Below are positions 1 to 5,463 of a stretch of DNA of 7,079 bases, piece after piece. This DNA comes from Vulcanimicrobiota bacterium. GTDB taxonomy: Bacteria; Vulcanimicrobiota; Vulcanimicrobiia; Vulcanimicrobiales; Vulcanimicrobiaceae. The position numbers and the translations under genes are program-made. The first letter of the stretch is position 1. Each line of letters opens with the position of its first letter. The notes under the pieces are model-generated. The model was not told the origin of the DNA and did no database searches. It saw only the letters and a list, made by a program, of their open reading frames with translations. The DNA lies in contig JABCZE010000077.1 in the NCBI GenBank assembly GCA_013289785.1, positions 1 to 7,079 on the forward strand, in the 5' to 3' direction.

Positions 1-5
1 GCAGG

Positions 6-1361
6 ATGCGGATCACCGCCCTCTTCCCCGTAGCAGCCGCCGCGCTGATGCTGGGCGCTTGCAGCAGCGGAGTTTCGTCGATCCCGCAGTCCGCGGTGGA
101 CCTCACGAGCATCCATCACCACACCTCGAGCAGCAAGATCCAGCACGTCGTCATCATCGTTCAGGAGAACCGGAGCTTCAACAATCTTTTCTACGGCTTT
201 CGCGGTGCCAAGACCGTGAAGTACGGCTACAACACCAGTGGGGAAAAGATTGCGCTGCAGCCGGTCGGGCTCGAGACGACCTGGGATATCCTGCACGACT
301 ACTACGACTTTCTCCAGTCGTGCAACGGAACGGGAAGCTATCCGGGGACGGACTGCCAGATGAACGGTTTCGACAACGAGTACTGGGGCTGCGGAAAGTA
401 CAGCTATCCGCCCTGCCCCAACTCCAATCCGCCGTACAGCTACGTGCCGCATGCCGAGACGAAGCCATACTTTTACTTAGGCAAACACTACGTTCTGGCC
501 GACCAGATGTACGCCTCAAACGTCGATGCCAGCAGCTTTATCTCGCACCAATACATCATTGCCGGTCAAGCTAGCTCTGCGGTGAACTACCCGTCATCGT
601 ACTGGGGCTGCGAGGGCGGTTCCAGCGATTATATAACGACGCTCAACTCCGATCGTCAATACGGCGGCTACATTCCGATGTGCTGGAACAACAACACGCT
701 CGGCGCCGAGATGGACGGCGCCGGCCTTTCGTGGGCCTACTACGCGTCATCGGTCTACGGCGACGGCGGCATCTGGAGCGCGTACCAGAATATCGCGCCG
801 ATCTACAATGGCAACGACTGGAAGAACGACGTCATCTCGCCGCAGACCAACTTCTTCAATGACGTTTCAAACGGCAAGCTGCGCGATCTGAGCTGGATCA
901 CCCCGACCTGCGCAAACTCCGACCATGCCGGCTGCGGCGGCAAGACCGGCCCCTCGTGGGTGGCTTCGCTCGTCAACGCGATCGGCGAATCGCAGTATTG
1001 GGATAATACCGCGATCTTCATCATGTGGGACGATTACGGCGGCTGGTACGACCCCGAGGCGCCGAAGATGCTCGATTACGACGGCCTGGGCATGCGCATT
1101 CCGATGCTCATCGTTTCGGCGTATGCCAAGGACGGGCACGTCTCGCATACGCACTACGAGCACGGCAGCATTTTGAAGTTCGTGGAGAATACGTTCGGGC
1201 TTGCGGCGTTAGCAGCCAGCGACAAACGCGCGACCGCGCCCGACGATGCCTTCGACTTCAACAAGCCGCCGAGAAAGTTCGAGACGGTCCCGGCGGAACA
1301 CGGCATCGACTACTTCCTCCACCAGCAGGCGCCCGACCACAGGCTCCCAGATAACGACTAA
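6..1361 (+). CDS. Secreted phosphoesterase lipoprotein (phospholipase C / acid phosphatase AcpA-like family)
   Basis: Probably hydrolyses phosphate mono- or diesters outside the cytoplasmic membrane; the substrate cannot be told from sequence. Residues 1-19 form a lipoprotein signal with lipobox LGAC (lipidated Cys19). The family metal-binding motif is at residues 54-59 (ENRSFN; N59 where many relatives have Asp). The segment around S176/S177 (DASSFISHQYIIAG) lies where this family carries its Ser/Thr nucleophile. WDDYGGWYDP (341-350) supplies the metal-binding Asp pair D342/D343, and SHTHYEHGS (380-388) the late His cluster. These are the hallmarks of the phosphoesterase family (Pfam PF04185). 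Its 451 residues are of ordinary length for the family. Eight further cysteines (106, 117, 129, 137, 202, 226, 302, 310) could form disulfides in an exported protein. The ATG is chosen because it opens a perfect lipoprotein signal; only five bases precede it, so promoter and RBS are not visible. Family assignment is firm; nucleophile position and substrate are inferred. Confidence 0.92.
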   Translation: MRITALFPVAAAALMLGACSSGVSSIPQSAVDLTSIHHHTSSSKIQHVVIIVQENRSFNNLFYGFRGAKTVKYGYNTSGEKIALQPVGLETTWDILHDYYDFLQSCNGTGSYPGTDCQMNGFDNEYWGCGKYSYPPCPNSNPPYSYVPHAETKPYFYLGKHYVLADQMYASNVDASSFISHQYIIAGQASSAVNYPSSYWGCEGGSSDYITTLNSDRQYGGYIPMCWNNNTLGAEMDGAGLSWAYYASSVYGDGGIWSAYQNIAPIYNGNDWKNDVISPQTNFFNDVSNGKLRDLSWITPTCANSDHAGCGGKTGPSWVASLVNAIGESQYWDNTAIFIMWDDYGGWYDPEAPKMLDYDGLGMRIPMLIVSAYAKDGHVSHTHYEHGSILKFVENTFGLAALAASDKRATAPDDAFDFNKPPRKFETVPAEHGIDYFLHQQAPDHRLPDND

Positions 1362-1366
1362 CTCGG

Positions 1367-1380
1367 GCTTCGCTTGAAGC
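1367..1380. other. Small stem-loop between convergent genes
   Basis: The 29 bp between the two facing stop codons contain GCTTC, a GCTT loop and GAAGC, a 5-bp stem. No T-run follows on either strand. It could help end transcription of both convergent genes, but it is short, and calling it a terminator is a guess. Confidence 0.25.
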
Positions 1381-1390
1381 GGAGCGCGCG

Positions 1391-2323
1391 TTAGAGGGGG
1401 CCGGGGCCGCTGGCGACGCCGGTAGGCGGATCGAAGAACGAGAAGCCGTTTAGAATCTTTGCAGATTCCTTTCCGGTCTTGACGTCGATTCCGAAAAGTC
1501 CCTGGCAGTAGCATCCATACGTGCCCGGATCGCTGACCCAGAGGTCTGAGAAATCCGACGAGAAGTTCACGTATTGCGGATTGTTAAAGCCAAGTTTGGT
1601 GAAGGCGAGGGCGCACGATTTTACGCCCGAGCACGTATAGATGCCCCTGCCGGCGGCATTATAGCTGGTGTAATAAAGGTTGCCGCTACCGTCAAACGCG
1701 ATGCCGTACGGCGTTCCGGCCGAGATCTTCAGATTAACGGGTTTACCCTTGCAGCCTTTGAATTCGTCAACGGTCGCGCCCGACTTTGTGGTAAAGCTCC
1801 AATAGCAGTTCCCCGCGCTGTCGAATGCCGCTCCGCTCCCTTGGATCGCCGTCGAATCCTTGAGCGTCAGCGTCGGCTTCGTGGCGCCCTTTTTGAAGAA
1901 CGTCAGCGTATTCTTGTTGGCTGCCGCGACTTCGTCGTTGTAGACCGCGACGTCGACGGGGGCGTTACTTCCGTCGCTGAGCGTTGCAACGAGTTTCGTA
2001 CCGCCGGCGGAGTAGACGAAGATATCCTTAGCCGACTGGTCGGCAATGTAGAAGAGCCCGTCTTTTCCGGCCGCGACGCCGAGGGGTTTCTGTAGACCCT
2101 TCGTCAGGGTGCGAACTAGCTTGCTGCCTTGGTAGACGAGGCAATCGATGTTGCTGGTCGCGCTTTGGCAACTATACGAGTACGACGCCGCGCCCATGGC
2201 GTCGGACGTTACCGGCGCAACTGCGGGCGCGTTCGGCGCGAGCTGCGGCCCGCCGCAACCCGCGACGAGCAGAGCGGGCGCTCCAAGAGCAACCAGGAGT
2301 ACGAAGGATTTCAAAGTCTGCAT
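1391..2323 (-). CDS. Beta-propeller-like (NHL/SMP-30-type) lipoprotein
   Basis: Exported lipoprotein of 310 residues, probably a binding or scaffold protein; no catalytic site is recognisable. Residues 1-23 are a signal peptide ending in lipobox VAGC (Cys23). The mature part repeats blade-like units built around 'G-(V/I)-A-x-(D)-x-x-G-(N/L)-x-Y': residues 80-110 (PLGVAAGKDGLFYIADQ...IFVYSAGG), 121-155, and 204-232 (TPYGIAFDGSGNLYYTSY...GIYTC), as in NHL/SMP-30-type propellers. A Cys-rich end includes YGCYCQG (269-275). The start ATG opens the signal peptide. Upstream of it is AT-rich (ATAGAATA) without a clear Shine-Dalgarno. The gene faces the phosphoesterase and is divergent from the repeat lipoprotein across a long gap, so it probably has its own promoter near 2330-2390; no strong -35/-10 pair stands out. 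Lipoprotein nature is near certain; the propeller fold is inferred from repeat rhythm; function is unknown. Confidence 0.87.
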   Translation of the reverse strand: MQTLKSFVLLVALGAPALLVAGCGGPQLAPNAPAVAPVTSDAMGAASYSYSCQSATSNIDCLVYQGSKLVRTLTKGLQKPLGVAAGKDGLFYIADQSAKDIFVYSAGGTKLVATLSDGSNAPVDVAVYNDEVAAANKNTLTFFKKGATKPTLTLKDSTAIQGSGAAFDSAGNCYWSFTTKSGATVDEFKGCKGKPVNLKISAGTPYGIAFDGSGNLYYTSYNAAGRGIYTCSGVKSCALAFTKLGFNNPQYVNFSSDFSDLWVSDPGTYGCYCQGLFGIDVKTGKESAKILNGFSFFDPPTGVASGPGPL

Positions 2324-2618
2324 TATTCTATGTCGACCAGCACGTGCGTGGGCCCCCTGTATATGAAGTAAGCTTGATTATGTTTTGACGGAATGACGGA
2401 GAAAGACCTGGGCTGTTGCGCAAAGTCGAAGCAGTCCTTCCCAACCCAAACGTGCCCTCGATATCCTTGTCCAATGGCTCCTGAATGATGATGATAACGT
2501 GTTGAGCCGCACCGAATAACTAGCGCCGAGCCGGGGCAGCCTCGTTTTGCTACCGGTTCTCATTTCCCATTTTTCACGCTCGGCGCAAAACCGTGCGATT
2601 GGAACCCGTCATTGCATG
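2324..2618. other. Non-coding stretch upstream of the propeller lipoprotein gene
   Basis: About 300 bases with no convincing gene. The near end must hold the promoter of the minus-strand lipoprotein gene. A short GAT triplet run lies near 2486. A GC-rich inverted repeat (2523-2586) is listed separately. Short open frames here have arbitrary composition and no supporting start signals. Base composition is visibly less GC-rich than the flanking genes. Confidence 0.6.
2523..2586. repeat. Spaced 9-bp inverted repeat
   Basis: GCGCCGAGC at 2523-2531 is perfectly complementary to GCTCGGCGC at 2578-2586, with 46 bases between, including CCGG...CCGG that could pair internally. Flanks are ACTA on the left and AAAA on the right, so there is no target-site duplication to suggest a transposon end. 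It might be a structured RNA or a leftover element; a 9-bp match at this distance may also be chance in GC-rich sequence. Confidence 0.4.
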
Positions 2619-2879
2619 CTAGTCGTTTACGCTTGTTACCACCGTCTCTCCGTTGGCACTCGGATCGTCGAATCTTGGATCGCCAGAACGCTGGTCAACC
2701 GACGATATCGTCGGAGTCGCCCTTTCCATCAATGCCTGTCGCGGCGGGACAATTTTCAAAGCTGTGGTCGACCCACTGAGCTGGTAGTAATCGACTGTCC
2801 AAATCGGGCGTCCGACAGGCCGGGGAGCCTCGTAATAGTGTGAGGTGCCGAACAAGTGCTTGCCTGGTACGGCATCCAT
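2619..2879 (-). CDS. Doubtful small hypothetical protein (86 aa) or gene remnant
   Basis: An open frame from ATG at 2877-2879 to TAG at 2619-2621. The frame is also open upstream to a TTG at 2927, which would give 102 residues. The product is hydrophilic, with no signal peptide, membrane segment or motif I recognise; it contains SHYYEAPRPVGRP, a stretch of ordinary polar residues, and an acidic RFDDPSANGE segment. By hand count roughly two thirds of third codon positions are G or C, somewhat above the local base composition and weakly in favour of coding. Against it: no Shine-Dalgarno before either start, an overlapping frame open on the other strand, and no recognisable family. It may be a real small gene, a decayed fragment, or chance. 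Confidence 0.27.
   Translation of the reverse strand: MDAVPGKHLFGTSHYYEAPRPVGRPIWTVDYYQLSGSTTALKIVPPRQALMERATPTISSVDQRSGDPRFDDPSANGETVVTSVND
2699..2714. promoter_or_regulatory. 16-bp perfect palindrome, possible operator
   Basis: CCGACGATATCGTCGG reads the same on both strands with no central gap. Symmetry stops exactly at the ends (A at 2698, A at 2715). Such two-fold sites are typical of dimeric DNA-binding proteins or of chromosome-maintenance motifs. No neighbouring start codon is close (over 400 bp to the repeat lipoprotein, 385 bp to the propeller gene), so which gene it would serve is unclear. It lies inside the doubtful minus-strand frame. Confidence 0.4.
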
Positions 2880-3048
2880 ATATAGCAAAAAGCAAGCCCA
2901 ATCACAGGACGGCGATCCGCGAAGCAAAGTTCCGGGGGGTCTAAAGAGCTTTTTCGACTCGCGTGGGTGCTCTAAGAGCAGCTAAGTACCCGCTAGGCTT
3001 ATAAATTATGTGCATAGTTTACCAAGCAGATCTATCTTTGAAGTCGAT
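2880..3048. other. Non-coding stretch upstream of the repeat lipoprotein gene
   Basis: No gene seen. A 5-bp stem TGCTC-TAA-GAGCA lies at about 2968-2980. The stretch becomes AT-rich near 2999-3015 (TTATAAATTATG), which could be an upstream promoter -10, but no matching -35 was found at the usual distance. Confidence 0.5.
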
Positions 3049-3064
3049 TTCGTACTAGTATATT
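3038..3064 (+). promoter_or_regulatory. Possible promoter of the repeat lipoprotein gene
   Basis: TTGAAG (3038-3043) and TATATT (3059-3064) resemble sigma70 -35 and -10 boxes with a short 15-bp spacer, leaving a leader of about 50 bases before the ATG. The -10 sits between the two copies of the TTCGTACTAGT box. The match is imperfect, and the AT-rich run near 3000 is an alternative. Confidence 0.3.
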
Positions 3065-3073
3065 CGTACTAGT
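3049..3073. repeat. Duplicated TTCGTACTAGT box (possible operator)
   Basis: TTCGTACTAGT occurs at 3049-3059 and again at 3063-3073, 14 bp start to start. Because its core is itself palindromic, ACTAGTA (3054-3060) and TACTAGT (3067-3073) also form a perfect 7-bp inverted repeat around TATTCG. It lies 48-72 bases upstream of the repeat lipoprotein start and overlaps the best -10 candidate, a position expected for a repressor or activator site. Confidence 0.42.
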
Positions 3074-3110
3074 CCCTAAGCCTCCTAGCGCCTTCTGGGC
3101 GCCGAAGGGA
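3073..3110 (+). promoter_or_regulatory. Leader hairpin covering the Shine-Dalgarno site
   Basis: AAGGGA (3105-3110) is the likely ribosome binding site, 10 bases before the ATG at 3121. CCTTC (3091-3095) can pair with GAAGG (3104-3108), and TCCCT (3073-3077) with AGGGA (3106-3110), so either pairing would hide the site. A competing stem GCGCC/GGCGC (3088-3092 with 3098-3102) would leave it free. Alternative folds around an RBS hint at translational control; this is inference from base pairing alone. Confidence 0.35.
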
Positions 3111-3120
3111 ATTAAAAGAG

Positions 3121-3732
3121 ATGCGTGCGATCTTACTCGCCATTCCGATGGTGGCGCCGGCGTTGTTCTTAGGCGGTTGCGCCTCTGGGAACCTAACCGG
3201 CGGCTCCCTCTTACCCAACGCTACATCAGCCTACCACGTCTCGCATACTTCCCACAACTCCGCGAGCGGCTTAATTCCATCTTCCGTTGGCGGCGGGCCT
3301 CCAACCCCGGCCATTCACGTCGCGCACCACAAATCAGTCGGTGGCGGACCTCCGGTCAGCCCGACCTCAGTCGGTGGCGGACCTCCGGTCAGCCCGACCT
3401 CGGTCGGCGGCGGACCCCCGGTCAGCCCGGCCTCGGTCGGCGGCGGACCTCCGGTCAACCCGACCTCAGTGGGCGGCGGACCTCCGGTCAACCCGACCTC
3501 AGTGGGCGGTGGACCCCCGGTCAACCCGACCTCGGTCGGCGGCGGACCTCCGGTCAGCCCGACCTCAGTGGGCGGCGGACCTCCGGTCAACCCGACCTCA
3601 GTGGGCGGCGGACCTCCGGTCAACCCGACCTCAGTCGGCGGTGGACCCCCGGTCAACCCGACCTCGGTCGGCGGCGGACCTCCGGTCAGCCCGACCTCAG
3701 TCGGCGGCGGACCCCCGGTCAACCCGACCTAA
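3121..3732 (+). CDS. Gly/Pro-rich tandem-repeat lipoprotein (SVGGGPP repeats)
   Basis: Small secreted lipoprotein of 203 residues; I do not recognise a named family. Residues 1-20 are a signal peptide with lipobox LGGC (Cys20). Residues 21-71 form a linker with six histidines (39, 42, 45, 66, 69, 70) and one degenerate repeat (SVGGGPPTPAI, 55-65). Residues 72-203 are twelve consecutive 11-residue units, SVGGGPPVNPT or SVGGGPPVSPT, with one ending in Ala, running straight to the stop without a C-terminal domain. The composition predicts an extended, disordered, uncharged stalk anchored by lipid. Among seven variable nucleotide positions in the 33-bp unit, five are silent third positions, so selection keeps the protein unit. 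The start is supported by AAGGGA ten bases upstream and by the signal peptide. A role as surface spacer, wall-contacting linker or adhesive coat is possible, but nothing in the sequence decides it. The His-rich linker might bind metal. Confidence 0.85.
   Translation: MRAILLAIPMVAPALFLGGCASGNLTGGSLLPNATSAYHVSHTSHNSASGLIPSSVGGGPPTPAIHVAHHKSVGGGPPVSPTSVGGGPPVSPTSVGGGPPVSPASVGGGPPVNPTSVGGGPPVNPTSVGGGPPVNPTSVGGGPPVSPTSVGGGPPVNPTSVGGGPPVNPTSVGGGPPVNPTSVGGGPPVSPTSVGGGPPVNPT
3334..3729 (+). repeat. Twelve tandem 33-bp repeats (coding minisatellite)
   Basis: Twelve units of exactly 33 bp with no spacers and no indels. Units 1 and 2 are identical, as are units 5, 8 and 9, and units 7 and 11. Differences fall at unit positions 3, 6, 9, 12 and 18 (silent), 26 (Asn/Ser) and 31 (Thr/Ala, once, in unit 3). 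Since 33 is divisible by three, gain or loss of whole units keeps the frame; copy number is likely to vary between strains. Confidence 0.96.
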
Positions 3733-3770
3733 GACGTCTTCTAGGCTGGCGGAAAATATTTCCGCCGGCC
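3731..3770 (+). terminator. Strong hairpin after the repeat lipoprotein gene
   Basis: Just past the stop, bases 3744-3755 pair with 3759-3770: a 12-bp stem with one G-U pair around the loop ATA; the perfect core is GGCGGAAA/TTTCCGCC. A 10-bp palindrome AAGACGTCTT (3731-3740) overlaps the stop codon. There is no T-run after the stem, so this is not a canonical intrinsic terminator; it may stop transcription weakly or protect the 3' end of the mRNA. Confidence 0.5.
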
Positions 3771-3805
3771 GGAGGCTGGTACGAAGGTACTGTAGAAAAA
3801 GCTTA

Positions 3806-3827
3806 GTCCGGTGGGGAACTGCCGGAC
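3806..3827. promoter_or_regulatory. Inverted repeat upstream of the LuxR-type regulator gene
   Basis: GTCCGG (3806-3811) and CCGGAC (3822-3827) are perfect 6-bp arms around ten bases, 35-57 bases before the regulator's ATG. It could be a leader hairpin or an operator, possibly autoregulatory. No convincing -35/-10 pair was found; TTGGCC (3830-3835) and TTAGAT (3850-3855) are only 14 bp apart. Confidence 0.3.
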
Positions 3828-3862
3828 AATTGGCCCTGCATTTTACAACTTAGATCGGATAC

Positions 3863-5410
3863 ATGCACACAACCGTTCGACCAAATCCGAACTTCGACGG
3901 TGTCGATTTTGAGTGCGCGCTTAAAGCGGCGGACTTTGACCGTTGCCATCAGCTCATTGATGGCAGTCAAACGCTCGATGGCGTCATTGCGTCTTCGCGG
4001 CTCGCATTGCGCGAGCGGCGTTTTCTCGACATCATCGGGCTGCTCTCCAATTTCCCCGAAGATTCCGAGCTTCGCGTCGCCCGGGACGTCTTTCTCGGGG
4101 CTGCGTTCGGCTATACGAGGGACTACGTGGCGGGTCAGAGGCTGATCGATCGAGCCCTCAACGACCTGCTCCCCGGCGATTCTTTGTACGACGAAGCCCA
4201 CTACCTTACCGCCTCCATCGCGTGGATGCAACACGACCACAAGAAGGCCGAAGACGCCGCCTTGGTCGTTTTGCGGTCGAACGATCCAAACAACCGCGCC
4301 AGAGCCCACATCATGCTTTCGTGGGTCGCGCTGCGGCGCAGCGATGTTCTGCGGCAGGTCGAAGAACTCGAGAAGGCTCTCGACGAACTTGACAGCTCCG
4401 AATCCCCCGACGAGTTTTATCGCGGCAACGCGCTTCTAACGCTATCGCTGTTGTGTCGCGAAATGCCGCTGCACGACGTTGCCGAGCGCGTCCGCCAAAC
4501 GTACGATGCGCTTCACTGGACGACCGGTCTGAAGCTGGAGCATTTCCAAGTCACTCGGTTCTTGGCCTCGATAGATGAACTGCAGGGCAACGAGTTGGCC
4601 GCCTTCGGCTCTTTCAAAAAAGCCGGCAAAATGGCGCCTTCGGATCACTGGAGCGTGCTCTGTTATTTAGACCGCGCACTGCTGGCCCGCAACACCGGCG
4701 AAACGGCCTTTGCCTCCGAGCAACTGCAGGAAGCCAGCGAGATCGCTCAGCGAATCTCGTGGAGCGAAGTCACCGGTGAAGAGCGCGAGGCTCTGCTGGT
4801 CCTCGCCGAGTTATACGCTTACGAAGACCCGGCGATCGCGGAGCAATATTTGGCACGTTTCCGCTCGCTCAAGTCATCGGTCATCCCAATGCTCTCGTAC
4901 GGAAGTGACCCTCGCGTTCGCGGTTTCGAAAGCTACTCGCAGGGCATCGCCTGGCTGCGGCTCGGCGACACGCAAGAAGGAAAGGCCGCGCTTACGGAAG
5001 CGTGGTCGATCTTCGAAGACTTCAACTACGGATGGCGCGCCGCGCTGTGCGCGCTGGGTCTGTACGAGGCGACGAACGACAAGCGCTGGATCGAACGCGC
5101 CGCACGAAAGATCGCACCGTGGCCGAAGAGCTGGATCGCGCGCCGCATCGCCGAGTCGAAAACATCGACGGTCGTTCCGCTCGAGCGTATTCCACCTGCG
5201 AAGCGCGAAGTGCTCGAACTGCTGCGCTCGGGGCAGCGCAACGCCGATATCGCCAAGAAGCTCGGACGCAGCCCGCATACGGTGCGCAACCAGCTGGCGG
5301 AGCTCTTTCAGACGTTCGACGTGAAGAGCCGTGCCGAACTGGTCGCCGTGCTTTCCAAGCAGGTCGTTCCAATAACGAGCCTGGCGAAGTACCAGCGCAA
5401 AGACCGCTAG
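3863..5410 (+). CDS. TPR-like helical-repeat transcriptional regulator with C-terminal LuxR-type HTH
   Basis: Cytoplasmic transcription factor of 515 residues. The C-terminus (about 443-497) is a LuxR/GerE-type winged HTH: IPPAKREVLELLRSGQRNAD, then IAKKLGRSPHTVRNQ with recognition helix about 470-482, then the dimer-side helix FDVKSRAELVAVL. Residues about 15-430 are all-helical with TPR-like pairs (for example 111-140, 145-175, 280-297, 357-385, 390-416), expected to bind a ligand or partner. There is no receiver domain, no autoinducer-binding domain and no P-loop. It resembles the C-terminal half of LAL/MalT-type regulators without their ATPase. The start is fixed by an in-frame TAG at 3851-3853; Shine-Dalgarno support is poor (GGA only three bases before ATG). 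The cyclase-STAND ATPase gene follows 53 bp later on the same strand, so co-transcription is likely. The HTH is secure; TPR assignment is by helical rhythm; target genes are unknown. Confidence 0.88.
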   Translation: MHTTVRPNPNFDGVDFECALKAADFDRCHQLIDGSQTLDGVIASSRLALRERRFLDIIGLLSNFPEDSELRVARDVFLGAAFGYTRDYVAGQRLIDRALNDLLPGDSLYDEAHYLTASIAWMQHDHKKAEDAALVVLRSNDPNNRARAHIMLSWVALRRSDVLRQVEELEKALDELDSSESPDEFYRGNALLTLSLLCREMPLHDVAERVRQTYDALHWTTGLKLEHFQVTRFLASIDELQGNELAAFGSFKKAGKMAPSDHWSVLCYLDRALLARNTGETAFASEQLQEASEIAQRISWSEVTGEEREALLVLAELYAYEDPAIAEQYLARFRSLKSSVIPMLSYGSDPRVRGFESYSQGIAWLRLGDTQEGKAALTEAWSIFEDFNYGWRAALCALGLYEATNDKRWIERAARKIAPWPKSWIARRIAESKTSTVVPLERIPPAKREVLELLRSGQRNADIAKKLGRSPHTVRNQLAELFQTFDVKSRAELVAVLSKQVVPITSLAKYQRKDR

Positions 5411-5463
5411 CCCGACTGCAAAAAAGGGGAAGCCCCACCGCTTCGCGTTGAACCTGACCGCCC

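Noticed and set aside
2547..2843. Plus-strand frame of 98 codons in the gap
   Set aside because: Cys/Arg-rich product with no motif, no RBS and no sign of coding constraint; the opposite-strand frame reads more like protein, and that one is itself doubtful.
2324..3120. tRNA or other standard RNA gene in the long gap
   Set aside because: No T-loop-like GGTTCGAATCC sequence or cloverleaf-compatible arms were found by eye.
3315..3722. Antisense open frame through the repeat array encoding TGGPPPTEVGL units
   Set aside because: It exists because the 33-bp period keeps every stop-free frame open. Its third codon positions coincide with those of the sense frame, so its residue constancy (even silent at the sense Asn/Ser site) follows from sense selection. 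It has no signal peptide, RBS or boundary of its own.
3334..3729. CRISPR-like array
   Set aside because: The 33-bp units abut with no unique spacers, are in frame within a signal-peptide gene, and no cas genes are nearby.
3177..3853. Two other plus-strand frames open across the repeats (Arg/Ser/Ala-rich products)
   Set aside because: By-products of the frame-preserving repeat; basic low-complexity products, no signal peptide, and variation is not silent in these frames.
5420..5436. Minus-strand terminator-like GGGG-CTT-CCCC followed by six T
   Set aside because: The stem is only 4 bp and no minus-strand gene ends there; it lies in the 53-bp gap between two plus-strand genes.
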